A stretch of 64,000 nucleotides of DNA, taken from Aricia agestis (taxonomy: Eukaryota > Arthropoda > Insecta > Lepidoptera > Lycaenidae). The translations under genes and the position numbers were made by a program. Where the stretch lies: positions 17,699,501-17,763,500 of the forward strand of contig NC_056413.1 of the NCBI RefSeq assembly GCF_905147365.1, in the 5' to 3' direction. The first letter of the stretch is position 1, and every line of letters starts with the position of its first letter. The notes beneath the pieces are model-generated. The model was not told the origin of the DNA. It did not search any database and was given only the letters and a program-made list of their open reading frames with translations. Of the stretch, positions 41,196-55,577 are shown piece after piece.

Positions 41196-42482
41196 TATGG
41201 CACTTAGAGTTTAGTAAAAGTTTATTGTTATCGTAGTATCTTGTAATCGAGGCTTGTGTACAAGCGGTAATTCTATATTTAGGTATATACGTATATGCAC
41301 TATGCAGTAGGTATAAACTGATACCAGTAGAAAGGCCCTTAAAATTCCCTTTTTGTCAGCTTCACCTGCCACTTACAATTTTAAGATTTTAAGAACATTA
41401 TCAACTTTCGCCACAGTGATGTTACCACTATGATACAATTTTAATGACCAGAAAATTAACGGTGAATAAAGCGTTTGCACACATCAGTCAATTCAGCTGA
41501 TGTCCCAGATAAATGAAACTCAACGCCGCATGTCAAAGCTCAACTTATCGACATGCTGTTCTGATTTACTGTGACGCGTGATTATATTTGGAACTGCTAA
41601 TGCCATATTTGGAAACTAAACTCGAATACCACAACATAAATTCATACAGTAAGGGTAACTCATTTATTTTAAAATCAAAACATAAGTTACAGTGAATTGA
41701 TATGACATTTTCTATTAATAATACATTTTTATCCCAAATCACGCTAATGTGCTCGCACACAAGCACACGCCTAATTTTGGATCTTAATGTTAAAAATCAT
41801 TTTCAGGTGAGTAAGAAGAGCCGATCGAGGGCTCGCGGATACCTCTAACAAGATAAGTGATGCATGTTCATTTCTGTCGTAATTTTTTTATACAATTTTT
41901 GGTACCTACCCTAAAAATAAAAAAATACGATTAGGTACATTATGCGGGTTTAAAATACACTTATGCAAAAGTGCACTGTACTTTAATTATTTTATTATTA
42001 ATATCTAGCAACGTAAAGACGCAACTTTGGGCACTTTCCCCAATCACGTATCATTATACAATATACAGTCATAATCATTATTAATACTTTGTGCAAAGTA
42101 TTCGCTATCGACGCCAACCACTATAACCACTAACGCAGTGGTTAGGCGGCCATATTTCTTCGCAATGGCGGTATAATTACTTTATATTTAACGTCTGGCC
42201 GGGCCCCGTGAGCACCGGAAATAATAAAACTACCGCCAGATGAATTATTATACTGTGATTATTATTACACTACACTTTGTTAGCCATAATCATAAAACAT
42301 TAAAAAGTAAATAATTAGTCATCATATGCTACGAGCACTGACGTAGCTGTTTAGTAATATCAAATATGTGCTAGAGATTTGAGAATTGAGAAAAATGAGT
42401 ATTCCTTGCTACTACATAGATTAACTCTGTTAAGCATTCATTTTTTGGCAAATAGCAATAACAATAAGTATTGGCACTTTAA

Positions 42483-42610
42483 GGGCCTGTTTCACCATTT
42501 CCTGATAAGATTATCCACCAATTAACTTGACAGATCAAGTATAGAGAATCTGTCAAAAAAGTTGTGAATAGCTTATTAGGCACTTTATCAGAAAGTGGTG
42601 AAACATGCCC
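42483..42610. mobile_element. PIF/Harbinger-like MITE, copy 2
   Basis: Starts GGGCCTGTTTCACCATTTCC and ends AAGTGGTGAAACATGCCC, with TAA on both sides (42480-42482 and 42611-42613). Confidence 0.8.
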
Positions 42611-43079
42611 TAAGAGTTCTTACACCCTACTTTAACCGAGACAATAACTAAATAAATACAATAAGCAATAATTGTTTTAAAATTAACTGCCATGTTATAC
42701 CTCACCTTATATAACTGCACGTATTTTTTAATGAAGCATAAATCTATAAATAATTTTTTAACGGTAGCAAAATTAATTAAAAAACTGAATTCATCCAAAA
42801 GCATTCGGAAAAAAGTCGAGGTCTTTAAAACCTTGCAGGACTTAATCTTATGTGAATAAAATCTCACCACTGTCAGCCGGTCGTTGAATATTCGTCAAAG
42901 TCTTATCTAAATTAGCCCAGCAGTTCTCAACTTTCGCATTATAATAATAGCAGGGAATAGAATTGAATTATTACAATCTTCCGAGCGAGCATAGCTAATG
43001 CACTAGTGCTAATTGCATTCTGAATTCAGAAGCGCTAAGATTCTGATTCAGACAGTCTTAAAGGTTAAGTAATTAAAGG

Positions 43080-43230
43080 TCCTGACGCCGGTTTCGATGA
43101 CGATGATTTCATTGAAACTAGGGTAGCTTCGCAGGAGTGATTTTTTAGTGCCGGTGTATGCGCAATATACATAAGCGATCTCTAAGAATACTCTCTCTTA
43201 CTTTACTTTAAAGTAAGAGGGAGTATAAAA
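43080..43230 (-). mobile_element. tRNA-SINE body fragment
   Basis: TTTCATTGAAACTAGG and the segments beside it match the body of the SINE at 37965-38340. The tRNA-like head is absent. Confidence 0.5.
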
Positions 43231-43261
43231 TATATAAAACCGGATTTGTCGGATTAAGAAG

Positions 43262-43378
43262 TAAGCACACTGAGACGGGCCGTGCCGGGGCTCCATATAA
43301 ATTGTATGGAGGCGGATTTTTGCGATGAGCCCCAGCACGCTGAGCCCCGGCACGGCCCGTCTCAGTGTGCTCACTCCT
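43262..43378. mobile_element. GC-rich palindromic MITE
   Basis: Left arm CACACTGAGACGGGCCGTGC continues to CGGGGCT; the right arm is the exact complement ending CGTCTCAGTGTG. The loop is about 55 nt and has its own copy of GAGCCCC. Confidence 0.75.
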
Positions 43379-43804
43379 TTATAGAGTACTCGACCCTATA
43401 TTTTTACACATTACAATACAATAAAAATATCATTATTATAAAATAAAAATAAATAAAGTTTTATCTTTAACATTTTATTTTATTTAACATTTTTTGTAAC
43501 ATTTTATTTTATTTTTACCTATTGCTTATATTTATTATTTTATTCACAATATATACTTTTATGTAAAATTTAACTTAATTTTATTTATATACATAAATAA
43601 TTATTGTTGTATGGGTTTATTGCCTGAATAAAAATGATTATTATTATTGTTATATTATTATTATTTACTACAAATCATTTTCCTAAAGCTAGGTACATAT
43701 CAGGGAGCTGTAATCATAAGCGTTGCATGCATTGTAGCAAAAAAAAAAAATTAAATTAAATGCCTAATTTAAAGATTGGCCAAAATCATGTTTGTAGGTA
43801 CCTA

Positions 43805-43850
43805 AATCCGACAGCATAACACTGGTTAACCAGTGTTATGCTGTCGGATT
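43805..43850. repeat. Perfect 46-bp palindrome
   Basis: A self-complementary run with no loop, centred on TTAA; each half begins AATCCGACAGCATAACACTG. No mismatch was seen. Confidence 0.93.
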
Positions 43851-44542
43851 ACAAGGGACGCCGGATTAGCCAGGGGCCGGACTAGCCAGAGTCTACTATA
43901 AAGTGCCTTACGTCCACGGTGATCAGATGTCAAAGGTAATAATATAATTTTTTATATTAAAAACGCTTACAATTTGAAAGACATTACAGTTATTACATTA
44001 CTAGAATAATAAAATAATTAAAAGTTGATTTAGGTTGACGATAGGCAGTTATTATAACCGTGGGTGGAAAGCAATAGATCAGCTGTTTCTGATTTAATCA
44101 ATCGGGATGATGACAAGGTCAAAGATTAGCGAATTTTGTTAATAAAATAAAGAAATCACGGTAAAAAATAAGTGTTCCCAAAATTTCAGCTTGATAGCAT
44201 TTGTATTTTTTTTTGTTATGCGCATTATATATTTCAAAGTTGGATATTCAAGTCGATTTTTTTTTCAATTAAATTTCTTAATATTTGTATATAATTCGAT
44301 AACTTATGCAATTAAAAGCAATTTTTGTTATCAAACCACTTTCATAAACGCAATATTTTATATACTTGTCGAACAAAGTTGTCTCCCGATGCGTACAAAC
44401 TACGAAAGACTGACGTCATACTTTCGTAGCACTTTGTATGGAGCGTTTCAGACAGGAGCGTTTCAACGATATTTCTATTTTTTAAGTGTCTTTCAATTAC
44501 CGATTAGAAAAAAAAATAGTCATCATGCCTAATTCACATAAT

Positions 44543-44682
44543 GGCGCATTTTCACTGGTCGATAGGGCCCGCATGCGGGGTGCGGGAGATCATGCCATGA
44601 CCAATAGGCATGCGCCATTCGTTGTCATAGACTCCCCGTATGCTGTATACCGTACGTGTTAACGACTAATGAAAATGCGCCC
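44543..44682. mobile_element. MITE with GGCGCATTTTCA ends
   Basis: Inverted ends GGCGCATTTTCACTGGTCG and CGACTAATGAAAATGCGCC, with a GC-rich interior containing GCATGCGGGGTGCGGG. Confidence 0.7.
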
Positions 44683-46498
44683 TAAGCCGGTCAGTGGGAT
44701 TGATGGACCTTGTAATTCCTTTTTAACAACCCTCACACCTCACTCTAGCTTGCGTGACCCCTGTACACCAAGCAAACATCTCAACATCTAAAGATATCGA
44801 GTGATATAGGCTCATTTAAGGAGGACTTGGTATTGTTGATTCCGCTGTCTTTGTAGTTTATTTCTATATGTATTCACATATTTTATACTTAAGTATGTGT
44901 ACTGTGTGTATTTTTTTCTCCTGTTAATATTTTGTTTGTGCAATCAACTAAAACACATTTTTATGTGGGATTATTTTGATATAAAAATGCCTAGATTACG
45001 AAATAGATGATATCTAATTATGGTAAGACAGAAAACTAAGTATCAAGTTTGGCTTGGCTACAAAGTTGGTTATATCCGTAGGGGTTTAATTTGATTGTTA
45101 CCGGGTGGCGGCTGCACAGCGTGCGTTGCAAATTGACTGCATTAAGATCACTCTCGTATTGTACTTACGTTATCTAAGAGATGTAGTAGAGCTGTGTACA
45201 GTTGATGGCATTTATTGTTTAGCATAATATAAAAGTTGTAACGATGAACAGAATCAGAATCACTGATAGTTTTTTCACGTTTGCACGCATATGACATGAT
45301 ATTCCATGTTTTGCGGCTTCAAATTATTTAAAACCACGCTAATGTGTCCACCCGAATATAAAGATGGTATTGTATTATTAGTTTTATAGTTAGAGCGACC
45401 ACGTTGATAAGTTTTTGGCACAGAGAAAGAAAAAAATACAATGAAATAAAAACAACATTTTCCGGAAAACATTAGGTCTTAACTCTAATCTATAAGTATA
45501 GCAAAAACAATACAGATTTATTTACGAGCAGTATTGAGATTATAGTAAGTACGCAGAACACATGAAAGCAGTTTTGATATGCAGTAATACGTCAGATCGC
45601 GAGCAGGAAGCGATACGAGGGGTATTAGTGAATTGGGACGCCGCAGCCGCCACAGGTAATACCCTCTTGAACCCGACTGACTGTTGCATCATAAGATGCG
45701 CCGGCTTCGGCACGACTGGGCCAGCTCAAAATAACGTATACGATAAGGAAAGGTTTCTCGCGATATTCTTGCTAATGAAATTACATACAAACGTACGAAA
45801 ATTGGGTAGAATCTGAATTGTTAAGCAGTCAAAATTTCTTGATTACGTTAGGTTAAAAGAAACTGTTGTTCCTCGCAGGTGTTATGAGCTGCGATGGTTA
45901 CACTCGCATTGTATACCTTTTGTCAGGTATTTGGGTGATAAAAAATGCAAAAAAGGTTATCTTGTTTGTAGAATTATTAGGTAAAAAAGCTTTTGAAAAG
46001 TTCTATAGCATTACCAAACCTTTAGTAAATATAGTAAAAAATATAGACTTTTTTTAAAATATTAATAGATTAAATAAAAGTAATCAAGTTAATTCAGAAA
46101 TTAAATATCTATCTCACTATGTTTTGTCTATGTTATCAGAAAAAGTTCGAGGCACTTCGCCTTTAATTTAAAAAAGAAAATGTATCTTTGTCTTTTTCTT
46201 TAACTAGACCACTTCTCCGCAGTCAGACTTTCAGATAAATTAGAACCCAAAAACCTCATTATCTAATCACTAATGTTATTAAAGTTGTTTATGTAACTTG
46301 TATCTGCATAATTGCTTGCTAGAGCATAACTTTGGCGTGCTTAAGAGACTTACATAATTTAAACATATTGCGACAGAAAAAATATTGACTGATAGATATC
46401 GCCAAAATGCAAATCTATGTAAATGCAGTTCCGACCTTGGTGATTAAAATACTAACGCTCGTTATCAAACATTTTGTATTATTTTCTTTAACATATTA

Positions 46499-46565
46499 CG
46501 AGCGCCCGTGGCCTAGTGAATAGAACGATGATTCGTACTCCAGAGGTGCAGGTTCGATCCTAGGT
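46499..46565 (+). mobile_element. tRNA-like SINE head
   Basis: A-box-like GTGGCCTAGTGAATAGAA and B-box GGTTCGATCC, about 30 nt apart, embedded in repeat sequence. It is probably a tRNA-derived SINE head; I do not call a tRNA gene because no 3' acceptor pairing is seen. Confidence 0.55.
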
Positions 46566-46577
46566 AGTGACATATTA

Positions 46578-46873
46578 TTACAGACTACGAATAATAAAAA
46601 CTAAGGAACTCTGTCAAAAAATTTGTCCACGAGTCTTCAAAATGTGACCCGAATACTTGCATACTTTATGCATGTATTCGGTACACAATTTTGTGTAAAA
46701 ATAGAAGTGACAATTAATGTCAACGGCTTTATTTTGTAGATAAATATGAGTGTTAGTGTTTCGTTGCTATTGCCATATTTTAGTGTGCGAAAAGGAACCA
46801 AATTCAAAACGGTTGAATGGGAGTTAGTACGTTTCCTTAGTTTTTAACTTTTTATTATTCGTAGATTACAGAC
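46578..46873. mobile_element. Inverted-repeat MITE
   Basis: Left CAGACTACGAATAATAAAAA pairs with right TTTTTATTATTCGTAGATTA; the inner parts include ACTAAGGAAC and TTTCCTTAGT. Confidence 0.65.
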
Positions 46874-49347
46874 CACGATTATAATAGGTTGAGTTTTGAT
46901 TAAGTCCCAGGAAGAACATGCAAATGTTTATTGCAAAAATGTACAGTTCCAGCGCGACAAACGGTTACAGGCAACACTTCTTGCTCACTCACCGTGTGAA
47001 ACTTTTACTCATCAAGTGAAAAAATTAAAAAATTTCCACCAAGGATCATTGTTTTGTTTAATATAGTACGGCGAGAGAGTAACGAACTGAACAAAGGGCC
47101 AGGAGGGGGCTAAGGGCCCTCACACACTGCCGCACCAGCGGTTTGCGAGCACGGCCAAGTACGACGTTTATAGGACGTTTTGTATTGACTAAATACTAAA
47201 TAGTTACATGGACGCTTTACTCAATAGTTGTGTTACTAATATTTTATGGTATGAATTATAATAAACTTCTCTTCTTAATCTTTTTAACAGAATTTTAGGA
47301 AATAAGGAGGTTTTAAGTTCGGTTATGAATATGATTTTGGTTCGAATTGTAGTAAATTTCTAAAACCCTCGATTAATAACAATAATTTATAAGCAATAAT
47401 GCTATGGACAGACAGATAGGTAGTACAATAACTTTTATATTTTTTGGCGCATTGCAAATTAAAACTAACGCCGGTGTGTCACTTGAGAATCTACTGTTGT
47501 ATCATTTTGCATTTTGCCGAAATATGGCTGCTAAATGACAGGATCGATTTACACTTCTACTCACGGGCCAAAACACTTCAGGCCGTTAGTTGTATAAGCT
47601 TCAGTGTATAATCGTAAATTATAGTATTTCGGTGCTACCAGCTATTACTGCACTTACATCTAGATATATAGTACTTACATACAGCTAGATATAGCGCAGC
47701 AAGATTACGCCTACCGCCTCGGAATGCACTAGCACTAAGCTACGGCCGTACCAGCATATCCAGCTCTAATCTATTACACATTCTATGCTAGCAAGAAACA
47801 TGATATTGCCTGAATATTGTTATTTATTATATATTGAATACAAAATAAAGATAATATAGTAGCTTGGTATTGAAAGAAATCACGTTTTTGAAAACAGATA
47901 ATGCCTTCAACTTTACCGCGCAGCATTTCGGTTATCGCGCAGCGACCGTACATTTTTATCTATAAAGAAATTATACTTGTCTTTTCTCGAAACTTACGTC
48001 CGCGGTCAAAGATGTTCAATGGTCACTTAACTTCAAGTTAATTTAAAATCTGACAGAAAATATTACGGAGTTTATGTCATAATATTAATAAAATAAAAGT
48101 TAAGTAGTCTCTTTCTTTCCCTTAGTGGCCTTTAAGCGTGATGAGGCACCAGACATACTTTTGTATTAATTATAATATTAGTACATATATATTCAGTTGA
48201 GTTCACGCTTGTATTCGTGTTTTCTCTCCGTTTTTTTGCAAATTTAATGGCCAAGGAAATATCGGGTCCGCATTCGTTCGTCAAGTTTTATTGGCAGCCC
48301 TGACGTTTACGATAAACAAGTATATTTAGTACCGCATTCGCTGATCACCTTATGTACAGTCGCTAGATCCCGCAGCGTGCGAAATTTGAACCTTACTCTA
48401 GAAGTAATACAGCCATAATGTGCCTCCCTGCGTCTGTCATCGACTGTGCCAGTTAGTACTTAAAAGACTATAATTTTTAGGGTTATGTATGACTATATGA
48501 CTTAAGGGGATAAAATTCTTTTCTCGAATTCGATGTGAATACCTATTTATAGTTTATTGACCTGGTGTGGACTATAAACCATTTTTACAGATTTTATCGT
48601 GGTTTATTTGTAGTATTGGGTCACGGTTGTATTTATACGTCGTGCAGTAATGTGCCTGTGTCAAATGTTAGCCCGATTCCCTATTGAACGTTATGTTAAA
48701 AATATCTAGTTCGTCACAAAGATTCGGATGTTAGATATGTGCTATTAGGGAAATTGATAGACAAAGGACGTGTACCTTTTGGTTGGGCTATGTTAAGCCA
48801 AACCGAAATTCGTGATTAATATTGACAAAACATAACGCAGCCAAATAACGTAGGTCTGCCTATGAATTTTACACTAGGATCTCATAATATACCGGGAGAT
48901 CTGCTATAGGTTTCTGTATTTTAAACGGTTAGTTTAAAATCTACCCGTTACGGAAATACTTTAACTGTTTCTGCGTTTCTACGTCAGCGTTTCCTGAAAA
49001 TAATTAAAAAGTCAGCCGTTCTAATTTTAACTGAACGTGTTTGTAGAAATGTCAATTCTGTCGAATGGCCCAGGTGGGAATTGGTAGATAATCGAGCGAA
49101 GGAAAGTAAAAAAAAATCATGGGTTATCTCATTTTAGTTAAGTTTAGTTGAAAATTCACATTTTTAACTGAACTAAATATTCCATCACAACACTTAAGGT
49201 GTGCAAAATCTTAGTAATCAACACCAAAATCTTCGTTTTGATGTTTATGAATATTTCATGAACTATCAGAGTATTTATTGATCTACCTGATGACGGATCT
49301 ACGTAATAAGTAATAACTCAGATGGTATTTAAGTATAATAATAATAA

Positions 49348-49500
49348 TCTAATATATAAAATCCTCGTGTCACAGACTCACAGTGTTTGTGCGCGAACTC
49401 CTCCAAAACGGCTCAACCGATTCTAATGAATTTTGTATGTATTATCACAGAATATATATTAGTTGTACGTCTGCCATTTATCAAAAAAAAATTTGTTAAA
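49348..49500 (+). mobile_element. Helitron-like element, 3'-truncated
   Basis: Starts TCTAATATATAAAATCCTCG after an A, with CTCCTCCAAAACGGCTCAAC as in 27503-27865. No CTAG end follows. Confidence 0.5.
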
Positions 49501-50804
49501 ATACTCAATTAGTGGACACAACGCGTCGCCGGCGTATGCCGCCACCGCGCACGTCATATTAAGTTATTGTAAAAAAAATAACACCTTATTTTTTTGGTTA
49601 AATGGACTCTCCTAATGAGTAATGATATCTAAGTCCTAAAAAAATTTGGCCGGTAGGTAGCACCCTGTATATTAGTTCTATTCGCAACGATCTAAAATAT
49701 TTCACACATTTAGACTTCGCTCGCAACACTAAAACAGGCCACTAATCTATTACCTATACAACCTGGATCGAGTGCTAAAAGACGGACTGCCCCGGAGGGA
49801 TTTAATCTAATTTCATACACAATACATCGCATATAATATCGCCCGCCTGAAATTTGCCTTTGTTTGTACTCGGAGACATGTCGCGCAGATGCAAATATAC
49901 TAGAGCAGTGTTTTTCAAACTTTGTTCTACTACTCTTCTAACATACCCCTGACTTGTTTTTTCAAGTTTATTTTCAATGTACAAAAATTTCACCTCTACG
50001 ATTTTATTATAATTATGTATAGATATAGACTCATCTTGGCGGGGGCATTGCATTTTTAATCTTTATTGTTTTTTTTTACTAAAATAGTCCTTTTAACCTT
50101 TGGCTACTCCACTCCCCAGGGGGTTGCGACCCACAGTTTGAAAAATACTGTACTAGAGATATGGCCTGTGACTGCCACGTATAGTGCCCACTAGAACTCT
50201 ACAATGTACATATTATTTAAAGACGTACTTTTTCTTTTGTAAATCAAGCTAGAGAGCAGTTATTATCTCGCTTAAACCCGTGAACGATTGAAGCGACTTG
50301 GCTAATTTTTGGGGCTAAAGTAGTCGTCTTATATATATATATATATAGTTCAGAAGGTGGAAAATCTTGAAAGAAAGAAAAAATTATATTATGACAGGGT
50401 TAACACAAGAACGTATAATAATAAAAAATATAAAATAACGGTATATTTAAATATTTATTTAAAACCAATTTACAGTAAGGCTATTCGAACACACCAATCA
50501 ATCAATCAAAAACTAAAAGCGCGATTTCTCAGGGACGAGTCTAGAATGAAAAATAATTGTATATCTTTAGCAGAATCGAAGAAAGGTCGGTTTCCGGTAA
50601 TTAATTGGTTTGATAGAGACGTCGGAATGCAAAGCAGATGCAGCACTCCGCGTTGCGACAAAACTTTTTACCGCGCTACGTCTACTTATCTAGTTACTAG
50701 ACGAATTTTGTACGCAATTTGTTTATCTCACAGGAACCGTACGCTTTTACATGATTTTATTGTCTTATGTCATTTTCCGGTATCTTTATACCAATTGAAA
50801 AAAT

Positions 50805-51335
50805 CGACCAAGTGCGAGTTGAATGATCCATGAAGGGTCCGCAGCAGCAATAAGGTTTATTTTTATGAAATTAAAAGGTTTTTGATTTATTTATATATTT
50901 CAGTTGATTTAATGAATGTTAAATAAAGGTTTACCATTTATGACGTATAAAAAAAACTACTTGCTAGATCTCCACTTTGGAAGAGTCTCTCTCGCAAACT
51001 ATTCAGGTTAGAAAAAAATTAAATCAGAAAAAAAAAAATCAGAAACCTCAATATGATTTTTAAAGACCTATCCATAGATACCCACACGCATAGGTTAGGT
51101 TAGATGAAAACATATTTTTTTGTTTCAGTTGTACCTATGGGGACCCCTAAAATTTTAATAATTTTTCCTATTTTGTATCAAAATCAAGATTTTGTCTGAG
51201 AGTATGTCTTTAGTCTGAGACTACATCTACTTACCAAGTTTAAATAGTATAGCTCTTATAGTTTCGGAGAAAAGTGGCTACGGACGGACAGACAGACAGA
51301 CATGACGAATCTATAAGGGTTCCGTTTTTACAGCA
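50805..51335 (+). mobile_element. Dispersed element, family D
   Basis: Opening GACCAAGTGCGAGTT and closing GACGGACAGACAGACAGACA and GGTTCCGTTTTTAC match the element at 34766-35150 (GACCGG-type opening diverged). Confidence 0.5.
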
Positions 51336-51730
51336 ATTTTAGCGTGAAGAGTGTCTGCTTGTCTGCCTTTCTGTTCCACCCGGACAGGCAGTCACAATGT
51401 TCCATTTATAATATGGAAGAATAAGGCTTAGGCCATACGCGACCACGCGACTGCGAAGCGGGAGCGTCAATACAAAACACACATTTGACAAGTTGACAGT
51501 TTAAGCTTCTTTATACGTTGAGCCACTAATCACTGTGGATAATCATGATTGCGAAGCTGTTTATTACACACATAAATAAATTGACGTAGGAACCTAAGCA
51601 GACCCCTAGACGATCAATTTTATTGTGCTATATCACGCTTCAATTTTATTGAATAGTTTATTTGACAATAAGATTGAAAGGCGGGCGCGGTCAATATTAA
51701 CCCTAGATGGTCAATGATATTGTACAATAA

Positions 51731-51931
51731 TCTTATATCTTTAAACGAGCAATTCTTGTATATATAATATATATAATTGGAATCTCGGAATCGGCTCCAA
51801 CGATTTTCATGAAATTTAGTATATAGGGGGTTTCGGGGGCGATAAATCGATCTAGCTAGGAATCATTGTTAGAAAATGTCATTTTATTCGTGTTTTATCG
51901 AATACCGAGCAAAGCTCGGTCAAATAGCTAG
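51731..51931 (+). mobile_element. Helitron-like element with 3' hairpin, complete
   Basis: Starts TCTTATATCTTTAAACGAGC after an A, ends with the hairpin CCGAGCAAAGCTCGG, then GTCAAATAGCTAG before a T. TC start, subterminal hairpin, CTAG end and A/T flanks are the Helitron hallmarks. 201 bp, non-coding. Relatives are at 19862-20130, 59336-59418 and 61201-61407. Confidence 0.75.
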
Positions 51932-52700
51932 TTATACATGATATAGCGCAAAATTGACTGTCTAGGGGCATAGACGAATATCGTTACACGATGTAGCTAT
52001 TTCGTATATTTCTATCATGGGCCAACGTAGACTGTAGCCGCTACATATTATTGTGAGATGTAAATCACGGCCGGAACAAATGAAAATGATGTTACAAGTC
52101 TGGTTTTCGGCTCCGCAATTGTGTTCTTGAAATAATTTTATTGCGGCGTTGTTTACGCCAAAATAAATTGTGTGCGCGCGCGCATCCCCGCTGACATCTT
52201 ATCAAACAAACGTCTCGCCGTCAATATTTTTTTACTTTTTATTGCGCCGACCCAGTTTTCCAGTTTCATCATTTTTTGTTTAGGTAATTTGCTGCTGATT
52301 TAATATTTTCACGTGAACGCATTTTCGTTCAAAAGAAAATTTATTATTGAAGCAAATTCTGAAAATAAATTTTCCTATTTTGTATCAAAATCTTAATGCG
52401 ATTTACACACTACAACTACTTACCAAGTTACAATAAATAACTTTCTGAATATGATGATTAGACGATAGGTGTTAAATCCTTTAGTTTAGGCTTCGGTCAT
52501 ATAAAAAAAATTAAACCATAGAAGAGATTTTTTCTACGGTAGAATAGATAAGAACATAGGATAAAAGAGAATATATAGTGATTACTGATTAGTGACACGC
52601 TGACGAAAATACGGTTTGTTGCTAAGTCTGTAAGTGTTTCTATTCTTTCGTATTTCTACGAGACCGATTGACTTACCGAACTCGTGTATAATAAGTATAA

Positions 52701-53188
52701 CTAGAGATCGCCCAATGGTCGAAATTCGACCTTAGTTTCAACAACATCAGGACTACTACCTATATTTTGTAAAAATATTGACTTTATCATATTTTTTCAA
52801 CTCTTGTCTTTGGGACTCAGCTGATCTTAGACTGGCCGTGTAAGCATTTTCTAATAGTATCTAAGATTCAATAAAAAAAAAACTATAATCCATTTTCAAT
52901 TTGTCACCTAGTTGTCAACAGACTTCAACCATAAATAAAAGAGTATAATTCGTATGTATAAGTTTGTCACTAAAAAATCTGTAATTTTTCCTAGTGTGTG
53001 TGTTGTAGTGTGTGTTATGTTTTATTTGTTAAAAAAATGTATGATAAAAGCATAATTTCAAAATAATATTAGCTCGATGCACTCCTTCACCATATAAACT
53101 ATAACTGTGCAAAATTTCATTCGCCTACGTTTCCCTATTTTTCGTCAAAAGGGATACAAAGTTTTTGGCTCACGTATTAATATATAGA
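52701..53188 (+). mobile_element. Dispersed element, family G copy 1
   Basis: About 490 bp starting CTAGAGATCGCCCAATGGTC and ending near CACGTATTAATATATAGAT. The reverse complement is at about 60682-61172, matching along its length. Confidence 0.75.
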
Positions 53189-55378
53189 TATTTTAATCAT
53201 TAACCTGCTGGGTGAGAATTTTTTATTTCTCTATTACCATAATAAATTTGGTAGCAAATCAATAGTGCCGTAACCTGTGCCTACTGATGATGATGAACGT
53301 ATCAGCGAAGCTCGATCTCGCATTACACCGCTCATTAACCCATCAGGCTATAATATCAGCTCATTTGCCAGCCGGGCCCCGTCAGCTAATATGCCACGGA
53401 GAAAATATCTCATAAATTACGACATCTTAGGTATTCTTATTAGAATTTAGATTTTGTATAGTTTTTGAAGTAATTAGAGTTAAAGCTGTTATTAGGTAGG
53501 TCCTGTTTTTTATAATGTATTTTGTGTAACTTACAGTAATCTTGCTGTAAATCAAACTTTTAAAAATATAAGATGCAGTGTGACTTAGTTAAATGTTAAT
53601 ATTAATAATACAGTATTATACATATTTTAATAAACAAAAATATTGTATTCTTTTTAATATTACTGTTGTTTATGAGGTGGATAGATTAATAATCACATTT
53701 AAATTATAATAATTTATATTTAATAAATGCATTTTTATACATTTTAAAATTAGTCAAAACCAGTTTCAACAACGTTTCGTTCCGCTAGGACGTATTGTTG
53801 GATCAAACTATTTGTAAGCGTTAAGTCTCAGGTTAACATCGGAGCAGTTGTAATTAACAGTTTGGCTTACATATTTGACCGGATCTCATTATGTTCGTTA
53901 ACATGTTTCTACTAAACATACTGTTCTTTTGTAACAAGTATAGGTTTGTAACACTTTTTCTATAAAACACATTCTGTCAAATGATAGAACTAAGACAACA
54001 AATTAATAGTTATGCACTCAGTAAGTATCTTTAGTAGTAAGAGTAGGTACTTACCTAAGTTAAAGTATTAAGAGTCAACGCACTTGACGTTACTCCTCTG
54101 ACATTGCTTTCTATAGACCGTGACTTCGCTACTAGGTATCTTTTATAAAAGACTGGCTGCTTTCAAATACATCGAAAAATAATAAAATTGATGATCAGGT
54201 TAAAATCAAATCAACTAGTTTTAGATTCTTCGCTTTTCTCTCTGAATTTCAATAACCAAATAAACAAAGGCCAGAGTCATGTTGAAATGAAATAAATAAA
54301 AACGTTTTCGGTACTCGATATCCATTAGTTAAAATATAGAGCACGTTTCGACCCGCTTCAGAATAGACGAGCGTTAACAGACTAAAGTCAAAAATAAACT
54401 CCTAAAAATAGGCGCATAGTATTTGATTAATATAAAACAGATCCCCAATTACGAAGAATACTCGTCATTAGAGACCGAAGTTACATTGTTAATTCTCCCT
54501 CGGATCTCGAAAAAGTGCGCGATCCGAGGCCTACGGAGGACAGGGTTCCGTATTAAAAATTTTAGATTTACTTCAGGGCGAGAGTATTGGCCTTTGATTA
54601 ACTTTTGAGGTAGTTTGGTACTTTAGTTTAAATTACGATTTATAGATTTTATAGATTAAAGGTAATTAATGAACCTAAATAATATTATGCTTTTAAAAAA
54701 TGTGACACACCAGTATCAGTCTCTGGACCAAGATGCATTTAATAATATTATCATTAAATTTATCAAACTTAAATCCGATCAGCGGTTCCGTTATGTCCTA
54801 CAAGTTTAGAGTGTATTATAGATCTTTTAAATACATCAAAGTTATTGTGTTAATGTATTTCACCAAACTAAATTACTATTTATTTCTTAATCGTAATATA
54901 TTATATAATATTAAAAATCTGCTGCAGACATTTTGCCACGTTTTAGTCTATTAAGGACGAGGATGAGGACTCTCGATGGGAGAAAAATTAGCACTTTAAA
55001 GCTAAATATATCGTAGAGGGAACCTTAAATCTAAAAGGCACGAAATTCCCTTTAGAAGAGCTTCTTTTGTATTAGTTATTAAAATTAAATGAGTTCGTTC
55101 ACTCCTCTCCTATAGAGTCTAGCCAGGTAGCTTTAAATCTTCTCAAAAGAGTTGAAAATAGTTTCAGTTGATAATTTAAATATTTCGAAGATATTATGTG
55201 GCTTAATTATTATTTTTTCCCGACAGCGCTTGAAAGAAGGTTATGCTTATCAAATTTATCAAATGCAAATGTTTGCATGATGGCATTGAGAAGGTATGTT
55301 TGGGTAAAATGGTTTAATTCTATAGCTTATTCGAACATAGGATATTCATCATCACTAGCGTTGAATTTTATAAGCTTT

Positions 55379-55577
55379 AAGCCCGTCACAGACTTAAGCT
55401 ATAATATATATTAATATATTTATAGCTAGACATATTTTCTATACTAAATCCACATGCCACAGAAATATATATTATAGCTGAGTGTGTGGTCACGCGAAAT
55501 TAGTATAGAAAATATATATTAATATGCCGTGCTATAAATATATTAATATATATTATAGCTAAGTCTGTGACGGGCTT
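55379..55577. mobile_element. AT-rich palindromic MITE
   Basis: Ends AAGCCCGTCACAGACTTAAG and CTAAGTCTGTGACGGGCTT are inverted. Inside, TATAATATATATTAATATAT occurs in both arms and two further inverted blocks (ATATTTTCTATACTAA) pair. Confidence 0.75.

Noticed and set aside
44191..44532. 113-codon hydrophobic ORF
   Set aside because: Phe/Ile/Tyr-rich translation of AT-rich DNA. The apparent membrane segments follow from T-rich codons; no family is recognised.
45562..45816. 84-codon ORF with a cysteine-rich stretch
   Set aside because: Its middle (near 45704-45727) is a fragment of the SINE-like family's 5' end, so the peptide is translated repeat.
50357..50833. 158-codon ORF on the + strand inside the shakB intron
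   Set aside because: The longest ORF outside the named genes, but no recognisable domain, Lys/Asn/Tyr-rich AT-driven composition, and its end runs into a family D repeat.
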